Part shown: piece after piece, positions 11,096 to 21,299 of the stretch
Position numbering within the stretch: the first letter of the stretch is position 1
Layout of the letters: every line of letters begins with the position of its first letter
Source: Trileptium ribeirensis
Lineage: Eukaryota; Nematoda; Enoplea; Enoplida; Thoracostomopsidae
Direction of reading: 5' to 3'
NCBI GenBank assembly: GCA_030248225.1
Contig: JASANE010007084.1
Coordinates: forward strand, 1-64,000
Length of the DNA: 64,000 bases
Translations under genes and position numbers: made by a program
The notes under the pieces: generated by a model
What the model was told of the DNA's origin: nothing
Databases searched by the model: none
The model's input: only the letters and a program-made list of their open reading frames with translations

Positions 11096-11793
11096 TTAAG
11101 AATCTATTTCTTTTCCATCCCAGGCAAATAATTTACCGGAATCCTCAATTGTTAAATTTTCAAGTACATTAACCATTTTTGAAACTGAATAGTCGCCAGT
11201 AAAAACTTTATCATTACTAATGCTTGAAGAAAATGGCCCAGATAATTTACTTCTCACAGTTCCTGGATGCAAACCAGCTACAATAAGCTTCGCATTTTTA
11301 TTCCGTATTTCAATACTAAGATTTTTACCAGCATATTTAATGCTGCTTTAGAGCACCTATAAGAATACCAGCCACCTAAAATATTATCAGAAATGCTGCC
11401 AACTCTTGCTGAAAGAACTGCAAAAATTGATTTCGTGCCCTTGTTTAATTTTTGTATAAAATATTTTGCTATTAAAGCAGGGCCAATAGCGTTTACTGCA
11501 TATAGCTTGTTAAATTTTTCATAGCTTAAATCTTTTATTGATTTTTCTGGAAGAATATTATTATTAGATAAAAATCCGGTAGTAACAATAATATAATCAA
11601 GTTGCTCATTATCAGGAACCAGGCTTGCAGCTTTTACTATAGAGTTTTTATCTTCAATATCAATAAAATGATGAAGTAACCTTGCATCATCAAAGCTAAT
11701 ATTTGAACGTGAGAATGTATATAGCTTTTGCGTTTTTTGATTTTTTAAAGCTTGTCCAATTGTTCCGGATGCTCCAATAATAGCGATTTTCAT
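11096..11793 (-). pseudogene. Short-chain dehydrogenase/reductase (CsgA-like), one frameshift
   Basis: An SDR-family NAD(P)-dependent oxidoreductase. Seen: N-terminal Rossmann motif MKIAIIGASGTIGQAL, TGFL cofactor segment, a catalytic Ser-Tyr-Lys set (LSARVGSISDN, then YSYRCSKAALN) and the downstream LHPGTV loop. A single A missing in the run near 11,317-11,321 breaks the frame after KAALNMLVK, and the remainder continues in another frame to a TAA at 11,096. Size (about 232 residues) and the C-terminal FAWDGKEI segment fit the small SDRs often found beside phr genes. It lies 9 bp after the TIGR01777 gene and 4 bp before phr, implying one transcript. Substrate unknown. Confidence 0.85.
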
Positions 11794-11802
11794 TTATATT
11801 TT

Positions 11803-12677
11803 TTATTTTAATATTTTGTCTAATGCTGATTGTAGGGTTTTGAACTGGAATTTATAACCATTATCTAATAATTTTTTGGGATATGCTGCTACTCTATTTG
11901 ACAATAATTTCCCCCATCTCGCCAAACATTATTTTTACGGCAAATGCCGGTATTGCAAATATAGTCGGTCTATTCAGGATTTTGCCAAGGGTTTTGGTAA
12001 ATTTGAAATTAGTAACTGGATCAGAAGATGTTATATTAAATATTCCTTTTTGTTTTTTATCATTGATCAGAAAATTAAATGCGCCGATTACATCTCTTAA
12101 ATGTACCCAAGAGAAAAACTGTTTCCCTGAACCTATCTTACCACCAAATCCTAATTTAAATATTGGCAACATTTCTTTTAATGCTCCACCGTTTTTACCT
12201 AAAACTACCCCTAGCCTGGTAATACAGGTTCTTACTCCAATTTTTTCCGCTTTTTTAGCTTCTAATTCCCATAAATTACATAATTCATGGATAAAGTCAT
12301 TTACGTAAGAAGAATTTTCATCTATGTATTTATTATTTTGAGCACCATAGTAACCTATTGCTGAAGGGCTAATAAACAAATCCGGTTTTGTTTTAAGTGA
12401 TTTTAACAGAATCAGATTCTTTGTTACTTCCAACCGGCTACCTATTAATAGCTTTTTATAGGAACTGCTCCATCTTTTATTGATGGGAGCACCTGCAAGA
12501 TTTATTATTACATCTATTTTTTCATCAGAATTAATTTGCTTAATAGACTTTATAATTCTCACGTTTGGTAAGTTTAGGGTATTACGAGAAAGAACAGTAA
12601 TATTGTGCTCCTGCTGTAAAAAATTTATTGAGTGCGGAACCAATAAAACCCGTACCTCCAGTAATCAGTATATTCAT
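11803..12677 (-). pseudogene. TIGR01777-family epimerase/SDR39U1-like, frameshifted at both ends
   Basis: An atypical NAD-dependent epimerase-like protein of the YfcH/SDR39U1 family. The ATG at 12,677 gives MNILITGGTGFIGSAL (Rossmann glycine motif). After one extra T near 12,625 the main frame carries INLAGAPINKRWSSSYKK, SAIGYYG, ITRLGVVLGKNGGAL and FSWVHLRDVIGA, all family hallmarks. A second slip near 11,900 separates the last 35 or so residues (RVAAYPKKLLDNGYKF onward), ending with TAA at 11,803-11,805. It is first in the cluster TIGR01777-SDR-phr-DPRP. This association with photolyase genes suggests a light/DNA-damage or flavin-linked role, but the biochemical function of the family is not well known. 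Confidence 0.85.
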
Positions 12678-12853
12678 TGATAAATACCTCAATTAATTAC
12701 TAATATTACTCATTTTAAATATGTAGCAAAACATATCTATAAGAAATATGATGGATATACCAATGAGCTTGTTCCGGTGTTATTTTTTTCTGCCTTAATT
12801 TGTTCATTGTTAATTCTATCCTATATCGTCTAAAAAATGCCAAATCAGGATAA

Positions 12854-12930
12854 TGGTGGGCGGTAGAAGATTCGAACTTCCGACCTCTGCGATGTCAACG
12901 TAGCACTCTAACCAACTGAGCTAACCGCCC
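12854..12930 (-). tRNA. tRNA-Val (GAC), CCA encoded
   Basis: On the minus strand the 77-nt segment folds as a cloverleaf: acceptor GGGCGGT/ACCGCCC, D-arm GCTC/GAGT, anticodon loop TTGACAT giving anticodon GAC, T-arm around GTTCGAATC, discriminator A and an encoded CCA at the 3' end, as in bacteria. The anticodon stem contains one A-C mismatch (CTACG against CGCAG), which may be a mutation in this copy. It lies head-to-head with cmk and about 175 bp from the epimerase gene. Confidence 0.9.
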
Positions 12931-13040
12931 CGAGACTCTATAGGTTATCGCCTTTTTACTCTGTATTAGCTTAAAACTCAAGGATTTAATTTGCAACAAC
13001 TGCAAAAATCTCATAGAACCTAAGAAAGGTTTTAGGTATT

Positions 13041-13675
13041 ATGCAATTGTCAGAAAAAATGCATAATCAGGATAATGGTTTTGTTGTAGCTCTTGATGAA
13101 CCATCTGCATCTGGCAAGTGGTTGATAGGCTCTATGCTAGCAAAGGAATTTGGTTTAAAATATGTACAATCCAGCATAGTTTATCGTGGACTTGCTTATA
13201 TATGTTTGCAGGATAATATATCTCCAGATGATGTTGATTCCGTAATAAAATTATCGGCAACAGTAGTGGGGTTGACTTAAATTTAGAAATAATAGGGGAT
13301 GTTGCTTCCAAAATTTCTTCTATAGTTCAAGTACGCCAGAATCTGGGTCATTATTTGAAAAGACTTATAAAAACTACTCCAAGAATTGTTATGGAAGGCC
13401 GTGATATTGGAACAGTAATTGCTCCAAATGCTGACTTAAAAATATTCATAACTGCAAACGTTCAGGTACGAGCTGCAAGGAGATTTAAACAGTTGCGCCT
13501 TGAAGGGAAAGAGTGTATACTGAGCGACGTTTTGGATCTATTGAAAAGTCTAGATAGGAGAGACAGGTTGCGATGTGCAGCACCGCTCAAAGCTGCAGCA
13601 GATGCGTTAGTTATTGATACAAGCGATCTTTCCCCTACAGATGTGATCCAGAAAATAAAAGATTTTGTGGGTTGA
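13041..13675 (+). pseudogene. cmk: Cytidylate kinase, frameshifted, P-loop altered
   Basis: CMP/dCMP kinase in pyrimidine nucleotide recycling. Seen: P-loop region ALDEPSASGKW, where the family has Gly in place of Glu and of Trp, so two P-loop positions are changed. Then SIVYRGLAY, and after the break RIVMEGRDIGTVIAPNADLKIF, LDRRDR and a C-terminal LVIDTSDLS. One base is missing near 13,253-13,256 (a G run), after which the frame is open to TGA at 13,675. cmk followed by rpsA is a common bacterial order. The substituted P-loop residues should abolish activity and are not homopolymer artefacts. Confidence 0.9.
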
Positions 13676-13722
13676 GTAAGTCGTTTTACTATTTTATGCC
13701 GATTGACTTACTTAATTTTTTT
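13675..13722 (+). terminator. Probable Rho-independent terminator after cmk
   Basis: AGTAAGTC (13,675-13,682) pairs with GACTTACT (13,705-13,712) across a 22-base loop, followed by TAATTTTTTT. The 8-bp stem with a T-run fits an intrinsic terminator, though its low GC and long loop make it weak. Confidence 0.5.
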
Positions 13723-13774
13723 AACTTTAGAATTTAACTAAATTTGGCATTATTTTAGTTGTTATTAATTTATT

Positions 13775-15489
13775 ATGAATATAAAAAAAAGATTTATTCC
13801 CCAACTGGCAGATGTTGCAGTAGCAAAAGAAGATTTCTCTAAGCTTCTTGAATCCTTTGATACTTCCCATGTAAAAGAAGGATCAGTAGTAAAAGGCCAG
13901 GTTGTAGAGGTAGGCCCTGAGGTAATAATTATTGATGTGGGACTTAAAAATGAAGGACGCATTCCTGTTAGTGAATTCCAGACAGTTAAAGAAGCCCAGG
14001 TACCAAAGGTAGGTGATGTTGTTTATGTATATGTCGAAAAAGTAGCTGGTAGAAAGGGAACTATTTTAAGTCGTGAAAAAGCAATTCGTGAAGAATTCTG
14101 GGTTAAACTTGAGAAGATTTTTGAGAAAGGTGAAAACATTACCGGCGTTATTTTTGGCAGAGTCAAAGGTGGCTTTACTGTTGATTTAGACGGCGTGGTT
14201 GCATTCCTGCCTAAAAGCCAGGCTGATGTAAGGCCAATTAAAGATCCATCAACAATAATGGATATACCACAACCTTTCCAGATCCTGAAAATGGATATGA
14301 AGCTTGGAAATATTGTTGTCTCAAGAAAAGCAATACTTGAAGAATCACGTTCTGAAGCAAGGGAAGAGATGTTAGCTAAAATCAAAGAGGGAGATATTCT
14401 TGAAGGAGTCGTTAAAAATATTACCGATTATGGTGCTTTTGTTGATTCGGGAAGTGTAGATGGTTTATTACACGTAACCGATATTTCCTGGAGAAAAATT
14501 AATCACCCGTCAGAAGTACTAACTTTTGGTCAAGATATAAAAGTTGTAGTAATTAAATTCAACGAAGAAACTGGAAGAATTTCCCTAGGTATGAAGCAAT
14601 TGGATGCTAATCCCTGGGATAATATCACAGAAGAATTTCCAGTGGGCAAAATTATGAGGGGCAACGTTACAAACATTGCTGATTATGGTGTGTTTATTGA
14701 GCTTAAAGATTGTATTGCAGGATTTGTACATTCTTCAGAAATTAGCTGGGGTAAAACTAACCAGAATCCGAAAAAGCTTCTAACTATTGGTCAAGAGGTG
14801 GAGCTTGTAATTCTTGATGTGGATACTGAGAGACACAGAATTTCTCTAAGTATCAAAAAATGCCACGATAATCCACTTGTCAAGTTTGCAGAAGAGCATC
14901 CGGTCGGTAGCATTATTAAGGCACCAATCAGGAATATTACGGATTTTGGTATGTTTGTTGCAACAGATACTAATACAGACGGCATGATTCATGAGTCAGA
15001 TTTAAGTTGGGAGAACAATGGAGCTGAGCTTCTTAAGAACTATAACAAAGGTGACGAAGTTGAATGCAAGGTACTTAATATTGATGTAGATAAAGATAGA
15101 GTAGCTTTGGGTATTAAACAACTTGGTACGGATCCTCATGAAGGTTTGATTGAAAAGTTTAGGAAAATCATGGTTGTTACATGTGTTGTTGCAAGTACAA
15201 GTCATGGAGGAGTAGAGGTGAATATTGATGACAAAGTGACCGGCTTTATTAAAAAATCGATCTTTCTTCAGAGAGGTCAGAGCAAAAAACTGATAAATTT
15301 GCAGTTGGGGATAGACTTGATGCGAAAGTGATTTCTGTAGATAAAGCAGGTCGTAGATTAACCCTTTCTGTTAAAGCTCTTGAGATTGATGAACGTGATA
15401 AGGCAATTAAGGAATATGGTTCTACCGATAGCGGAGCCAGTCTTGGAGATATACTGGGCGCTGCGCTTGGAGAAGAAGGTAAGAAATAG
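13775..15489 (+). pseudogene. rpsA: 30S ribosomal protein S1, one C-terminal frameshift
   Basis: S1 binds mRNA on the small ribosomal subunit. Six S1 (OB-fold) repeats are visible from about residues 36, 118, 207, 290, 376 and 460, with typical [11 protein letters not shown] and [12 protein letters not shown] segments. The open frame ends at 15,331, but one G is missing near 15,258. In the other frame the last S1 repeat and the tail ([19 protein letters not shown], ending GALGEEGKK-like) continue to TAG at 15,487-15,489, giving a total of about 571 residues, as expected in alphaproteobacteria. The damage is limited to one indel near the end. Confidence 0.9.
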
Positions 15490-15586
15490 TTGCTTATGTT
15501 TTTATTAAGGCCTTATTTTTTTATAAATAGGAACTTGTATCATTTTAAATCGTTAGGCAATTCTGTGGTAACTATAACACGGATAT

Positions 15587-16867
<1,281 letters not shown>

Positions 16868-16904
16868 ACCGGTACTATAAATAAAAAGTATAGAGTTTCA
16901 AACA

Positions 16905-17780
16905 GTGATTAAAGAAGCTATTATTATTGATGGTAAAAAAATTAGCAAGCAGATATTGGCTGATGTAAAGAACAAAATAGATGAGAATAATAAATTACTG
17001 AACACGCCGGCAAAGTTAGCTATTGTTCTAGTGGGAGATGATCCAGTAAGTGGTATTTATGTTCAAAATAAGATAAAAGCTGCCAATAAAGTTGGTATAT
17101 TAACTGAATTAAAACACTTTGATAGCAACGTTCCGGAAAATTTACTTCTTCGGGAGACTAAAAAACTAAATGCAGATGCCCAGGTTTCAGGAATTATTAT
17201 ACAAATGCCATTACCGCCTCATATTGACAAACTTAAGGTGATCATGGCAGTGGATTTCAGGAAAGGTGTAGATGGATTTCATCCAATTAATCTTGGGTTA
17301 TTGTATAGTCCATATAAACATGGTTTTGTGCCGTGTACTGCTCTTGGATGTTTGCAATTAATAAAACATTGCACAGAAGATTTAGTTGGTAAAAATGCTG
17401 TGATAATTGGCCGATCTAGTATTGTTGGAAGGCCGCTTGCTGCTCTGTTATTAAAAGAGCATTGCAGTGTTACTATTTGCCATTCCAGGACCAAAAATCT
17501 TGCGGCTATTACCTCAAAAGCTGAAATTGTTATTTCTGCTATGGGGAATCCTAAATTTCTAACAAAAGAATATTTTATTTCAAATGCTATCGTTATCGAT
17601 GTAGGTATTAGTAGAGTGATGTCTCAAAATAAATGTGGGCTGGTTGGTGATGTTGATTTTCAGGATGTAAAGAATAGGGTAAAATATATTACACCAGTGC
17701 CTGGTGGTGTTGGTCCTATGACGGTGGCATATTTATTAATGAATACTTATGCTGCAAAAAATGAGTTAGATAATTTATAG
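16905..17780 (+). CDS. folD: Bifunctional methylenetetrahydrofolate dehydrogenase/cyclohydrolase
   Basis: FolD interconverts 5,10-methylene-, methenyl- and 10-formyl-tetrahydrofolate, supplying one-carbon units. The 291-residue protein is intact, with hallmarks YVQNKIKAANKVGI (catalytic Tyr/Lys region, about residues 50-63), GIIIQMPLPPH, VDGFHPINLG, the NADP-binding GRSSIVGRPLAALLL and the C-terminal TPVGGVGPMT-like PVPGGVGPMTVAYLLMNT. The start is GTG at 16,905; no ATG nearby would keep the conserved N-terminal strand. It is 37 bp after murA and 8 bp before cysQ, so an operon is likely. Confidence 0.93.
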   Translation: MIKEAIIIDGKKISKQILADVKNKIDENNKLLNTPAKLAIVLVGDDPVSGIYVQNKIKAANKVGILTELKHFDSNVPENLLLRETKKLNADAQVSGIIIQMPLPPHIDKLKVIMAVDFRKGVDGFHPINLGLLYSPYKHGFVPCTALGCLQLIKHCTEDLVGKNAVIIGRSSIVGRPLAALLLKEHCSVTICHSRTKNLAAITSKAEIVISAMGNPKFLTKEYFISNAIVIDVGISRVMSQNKCGLVGDVDFQDVKNRVKYITPVPGGVGPMTVAYLLMNTYAAKNELDNL

Positions 17781-17788
17781 AAACTTTA

Positions 17789-18547
17789 ATGATAGATAGA
17801 AACCTGGTTTTAGCAATAAATAAAATTATGGTAAAAGCAGGTCATATTGCTCTTAATACTAGAAAGCAGGGAATTGAAGTTGAGTGGAAAAACGATAATT
17901 CTCTCGTTACCAATGCTGATAAAGAAATCAGCCTTTTTATTTTCAACGAGTTATCCAAACTTACGCCTAAAATCCCTATAATTTGTGAAGAAAGACCAAT
18001 TGTTGCAATCGATAAGAACAAACAGTTCTGGCTGATTGATCCTATTGACGGTACTAAAATTTTTATTAAAAATAAAGATAGTTTTACGGTTAACATTGCT
18101 TTGATTGATAAGCAACTGGCTGCTTATGGTTTTGTTTATCAGCCAGCTAGGGGCATTCTGTATTTTACTGATGAGAATCAAAAATTCTGTATTGAAAAGA
18201 ATGGAGTTGCTATGGATAAAAATATTCATAAGCAGGAAGGTTTTGTAGCCGTAGTTAGTTCTAATAATTTTAATTTGGTAACAACAAACTATTTGAAAGA
18301 GAATAATTTTTCTGAAGTTATTGTTGTTCCAAGTTCACTCAAATTATGTTTGATCGCAGAAGGAGCTGGAGATGTTTTTCCTAAATTTGGCTCTACAATG
18401 GAATGGGATATAGCAGCTGGACATGCATTGATCAGAGCTGTTGGTGGCGATATTCATGTTTTAACAAATGATTTAATGTTGTATGCCAAAGAAAATTTTA
18501 AGAATCCATATTTTATAGCAGCAAATAAGAAATGGCTTGATACCTGA
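17789..18547 (+). CDS. cysQ: 3'(2'),5'-bisphosphate nucleotidase (CysQ, inositol monophosphatase family)
   Basis: A 252-residue Mg-dependent phosphatase of the IMPase/FIG superfamily. Metal-binding motifs are intact: EERP (residues 70-73), WLIDPIDGTK (about 82-91, with the DPIDGT core) and MEWDIAAGHALI (about 209-220). CysQ hydrolyses 3'-phosphoadenosine-5'-phosphate. An SuhB-type role is possible, but the EERP and WLIDPIDGTKIF layout favours CysQ. Intact from ATG to TGA and only 8 bp after folD. Confidence 0.85.
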   Translation: MIDRNLVLAINKIMVKAGHIALNTRKQGIEVEWKNDNSLVTNADKEISLFIFNELSKLTPKIPIICEERPIVAIDKNKQFWLIDPIDGTKIFIKNKDSFTVNIALIDKQLAAYGFVYQPARGILYFTDENQKFCIEKNGVAMDKNIHKQEGFVAVVSSNNFNLVTTNYLKENNFSEVIVVPSSLKLCLIAEGAGDVFPKFGSTMEWDIAAGHALIRAVGGDIHVLTNDLMLYAKENFKNPYFIAANKKWLDT

Positions 18548-18571
18548 TTGAGGTAACTAATGCACTATAAT

Positions 18572-18626
18572 GATTGAAGCAGTAAGCCAAGGGCAAAGGC
18601 ACAAAGTTCAGGTTTGTGCTGCCTTT
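18572..18626 (+). pseudogene. Relic of a histidine-kinase C-terminus (copy A)
   Basis: A stretch reading IEAVSQGQRHKVQVCAAF resembles, base for base at roughly three positions in four, the tail of the better preserved kinase relic at 19,491-19,655. It has no start, ATPase domain or upstream coding sequence. It lies between cysQ and the vapBC-like pair, so the pair is bracketed by two copies of this tail. Confidence 0.45.
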
Positions 18627-18732
18627 GTAGAAACAGTCTTTAAAATTAGGCTTGCACATTAGAAATGCAATAAGGAATTAAGTGATTGATTATAATGTGT
18701 AGTAACTGTAATGGTCAATGAGAACATGCCAT

Positions 18733-19125
18733 TTATTTCTGGAATATATTTTCCAACTTTTTGTCAAATGTAAGTATACGGTAATGTCCCTGTATAGTAG
18801 TTTTAGCTGCGATAATAGAATCTACAATATGAATACTATATTTTTGATAAATTTCTAAAGCATTATGAAATAACTCTTTTTCAGCTTCAATACCTTTATA
18901 AGATAAAAAGGAATGCATAATTTCAATAATTTTATCTTTAGGAGTTTTGTAAAATGAAGACAGGAAAAAAATAACTTCAACAAATACAGATTGTTCAAGC
19001 TTAATTTGGACTATGCCATCACGTGCTTTATCGAATATTGTTTTTGACTTTTTATATTGTTCTTTGTTATCTGTCAGTAAATAACGAAGTATAAAATTTG
19101 TATCTACTACATATTTTTTCATCAT
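18733..19125 (-). CDS. PIN-domain ribonuclease toxin, VapC-like
   Basis: A 130-residue PIN-domain protein. Acidic residues expected for metal binding are visible: VVDTNFILRYLL (Asp near residue 8), a central Glu in VFVEVIFFL, HIVDSIIAAKT (Asp near 98) and LTFDKKLE near the end. VapC-type toxins cut RNA, often initiator tRNA or rRNA. The ATG overlaps the end of the upstream antitoxin gene by 4 bp, the standard coupled arrangement. The frame is intact. The exact RNA target is unknown. Confidence 0.8.
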   Translation of the reverse strand: MMKKYVVDTNFILRYLLTDNKEQYKKSKTIFDKARDGIVQIKLEQSVFVEVIFFLSSFYKTPKDKIIEIMHSFLSYKGIEAEKELFHNALEIYQKYSIHIVDSIIAAKTTIQGHYRILTFDKKLENIFQK

Positions 19126-19364
19126 GAATCTTTTTCTGTATTTCTGGAATTAATCCATGCGTTATTACGTATTTCATCAAAAGATAGATCGGTTTCTTTT
19201 CTAAATTCAGAAATTGCTCCCCCGACATCTGGCACAGGAGAAATAACAGCATGTTGGTTATCAACTAATTCAACTACAATTGTATTAGTTTTAAACAAGT
19301 CACGTAATTTCTTGGGAAGCGTTATTTGTCCTCGAGCACCTATTGAGAGAGTTTTACTTATCAT
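19122..19364 (-). CDS. AbrB/MazE-type antitoxin of the PIN toxin
   Basis: An 80-residue protein with an N-terminal swapped-hairpin AbrB/SpoVT DNA-binding domain (TLSIGARGQITLPKKLRDL at residues 4-22) and a longer, variable C-terminus expected to bind and neutralise the PIN toxin. I chose the ATG at 19,364 because the domain begins there; five codons upstream another ATG exists. It overlaps the toxin gene by 4 bp and probably represses its own promoter, where an inverted repeat lies (19,415-19,487). Confidence 0.8.
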   Translation of the reverse strand: MISKTLSIGARGQITLPKKLRDLFKTNTIVVELVDNQHAVISPVPDVGGAISEFRKETDLSFDEIRNNAWINSRNTEKDS

Positions 19365-19414
19365 AATATTATAAACCAATTATTTACTTATACATATTAT
19401 TACAAATATACACT

Positions 19415-19487
19415 ATAAATACATGTATATATAATATTTACATTATTACTAAATTAGGTATGTATAGTAAATATTATATGTATTTAT
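19415..19487. promoter_or_regulatory. Inverted repeat upstream of the toxin-antitoxin pair
   Basis: Arm 1 at 19,415-19,441 (begins ATAAATACATGT, ends ATATTTAC) mirrors arm 2 at 19,467-19,487 (begins GTAAATATTATA, ends TATTTAT), apart from a six-base length difference, with a 25-base spacer. Placed in the AT-rich region 51 bp upstream of the antitoxin start, it could be the autoregulatory operator. A small insertion element is the alternative. Confidence 0.4.
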
Positions 19488-19490
19488 AAC

Positions 19491-19655
19491 TTTGTCAAGA
19501 TAAGTTCTTGGACAAGAACACACGCAGGAGGTAGAGGCGTTGGTCTTGCCCTATGCAAGGCAGCAATTGAAGCACATGGTGGTACGGTTGAAGCAATGAG
19601 CAAGGGCAAAGGGCGCAAAGCTCAGGTTTGTATTACCGATTTGAACTTGCCTTAG
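19491..19655 (+). pseudogene. C-terminal fragment of a sensor histidine kinase (copy B)
   Basis: Reads SSWTRTHAGGRGVGLALCK (the F- and G2-box part of a HATPase_c domain), then AIEAHGGTVEAMSKGKGRKA and a stop at 19,653-19,655. Only about 54 residues remain of a kinase that would need several hundred, and nothing upstream encodes the H, N or G1 boxes. So this is the 3' tail left after a deletion. It shares its last 50 bp with the relic at 18,572. Confidence 0.7.
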
Positions 19656-19666
19656 AGTCTGTTCAT

Positions 19667-20155
19667 TTAACTTTTTCTATTATACTCATAAGGGTTACCC
19701 AACCCCTCTTCTAGATATGGTTTTAAGCTATCATGTCAAAAATGGTTCCAACCATCATTACAAATATCATAACATTCCAGTTTTGGGGTAAGTCCTTCAT
19801 AAGTAAAGTTTAATTTTGTATTACCTGATTCTTCACTTAAAGTAAAAATTATTCTAGAATCAACCCATTCATTTGGATTTTTGAATTTTTTACCATCTGG
19901 TTTTGTCGGATGATATTGTTCTATGCACTTCCACACAAGTTTTTCATTTTGGTTAACTACTTCATTAAGCATTACATTATACGTTATTCCATCATCAAAT
20001 AAAAATTCAAAACGTGACTCTTTGCCTACTATAGAATCTACTTTACTTGTGTTAGTCCACCACGATCTTAAACCTTCTTCTATAGTCAAGGCACTAAACA
20101 CTTTTGATCTGGGTGCTTTTATAATTAATTCTGATGAATAGCTTTGCATTTGCAT
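19667..20155 (-). pseudogene. SRPBCC/AHSA1-domain protein with an in-frame TGA
   Basis: A START-like (SRPBCC, Aha1-C-terminal type) ligand-binding domain. Seen: LIIKAPRSKVFSALTIEEGLRSWW near residues 10-33, LVWKCIEQYHP, and NTKLNFTYEGLTP. The frame stops at TGA 19,736-19,738 inside the conserved C-terminal helix (GWNHF), and the same frame then continues through LKPYLEEGLGNPYEY to TAA at 19,667-19,669. The TGA is therefore a point nonsense mutation. The start is ATG at 20,155 or 20,149. Last bacterial gene before the right junction. Ligand unknown. Confidence 0.75.
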
Positions 20156-20240
20156 ATTATGCGGGATTCACGTTATAATGTCCCCACCAGTTGGAACTTT
20201 TGTCCCCCTGTAGTGTAGGCTATACCGTAAAGACAGTGAC
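20156..20240. other. Right junction zone of the bacterial block
   Basis: Bacterial coding sequence ends at about 20,160, where sequence changes to host-like repeats with GGGACAAAAG-type and TGTAGTGTAGGC motifs. No terminal repeat or duplication shared with the left junction (6,255-6,414) is obvious by eye. Confidence 0.5.
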
Positions 20241-20342
20241 AGCGACACCCATACCATATATATACAAAATATGAGGGTGTCACGCACACCCTTAGCTACT
20301 GCATTTTGGCAGTAGAGTGCCGCGGGAATCCTATTGTTCTGC

Positions 20343-20402
20343 AGTGACAGTGTGTCAGACACTGTATAGTATAGTGACAGTGTGGCAGACACCGTATGGT
20401 GA
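20343..20402. repeat. Tandem repeat, two 30-bp units
   Basis: AGTGACAGTGTG(T/G)CAGACA-type units at 20,343 and 20,373. Similar GACAGTGACAG and GGGTGTCAC words occur just before (20,230-20,290). Confidence 0.75.
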
Positions 20403-20493
20403 CTTCCATACTATAAACTACTGAATAAAAATTTTTATCGTTGAAAACATTTTATTCTTACTCTAAAATGTAGAATGCAAGATAAATTCGGAA

Positions 20494-20950
20494 GTGGCAC
20501 TTGAATCTATCCCGTGCAGTCCTAGACAGTTGGGGCCATACCACAACCCCCATCCTTGGAGCCTCGCTCCACGCCCCCTCCGATGCTCTGCATTAGTGCC
20601 CCCGTACCCGAAGCCAAGCATACCCCCTCCCCTGAACCCAAAGGCAACCCCCGAGGCCCCGAACTTCCCCTCCCCCATAACCACGCACCCTCTCCCGTCT
20701 AGGACCGGTGACTTCCCAACAATTTGGAAAATTTATACCCCTGACTACTACATCCCTCCCCCTCCGACTGGCTGACACCCCTCCTTCGAGGCGAGGTACT
20801 TAACTCTGAACTTCTTTTTCCTCGTCGGCCAGTACATCGCCTTCCCTCCCCGTAAAATTGGGGAAATTGGAAAAAATTAGTTGAAAAATGGCGCAAGAAA
20901 TTGAAATGAAAATTGGAAAAATGGGGTGGAAAATTGCAAAAAAAAAGAAA
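20494..20950. repeat. GC-rich dispersed repeat followed by AAATTGG-rich tail
   Basis: A C-rich stretch (CCCCCTCC-type) is followed by reiterated GGGGAAATTGG/GAAAATTGG words. Similar combinations recur at 59,700-60,080 and 61,970-62,250, so this is probably one dispersed host repeat family. Open frames here are Pro- or Arg/Gly-rich consequences of composition. Confidence 0.5.
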
Positions 20951-21299
20951 AATTTGTAGGCTATGGGTGTGGGAAGTTTAGAAGTGAGAAAGGGTGTTTA
21001 TGTTCCTCAAGGTTCGGTTAGGTAGGAACGAATTTCTAGGCAATCATAAACTTCATAGTTGAATGTGGCTTATAAGCCCCGTGAATTCATCATCCGTCCG
21101 CCTTCAGGCATGACCCGTCGTTCTAGAATCGCCACGCATTTCGTGTTCCTGGAATATTTTCACAAACATCATCAATAAATAAAACTTATTTTGCTATAGG
21201 CGCTTCATTTTGTCGGTCGAGAGTTTCTGATAAATCTCCGGTTTAGGGTGATAGGTAGATATTCGCCTATCCAAGTTAATGTCCTGAAGGTCCCCGGCG

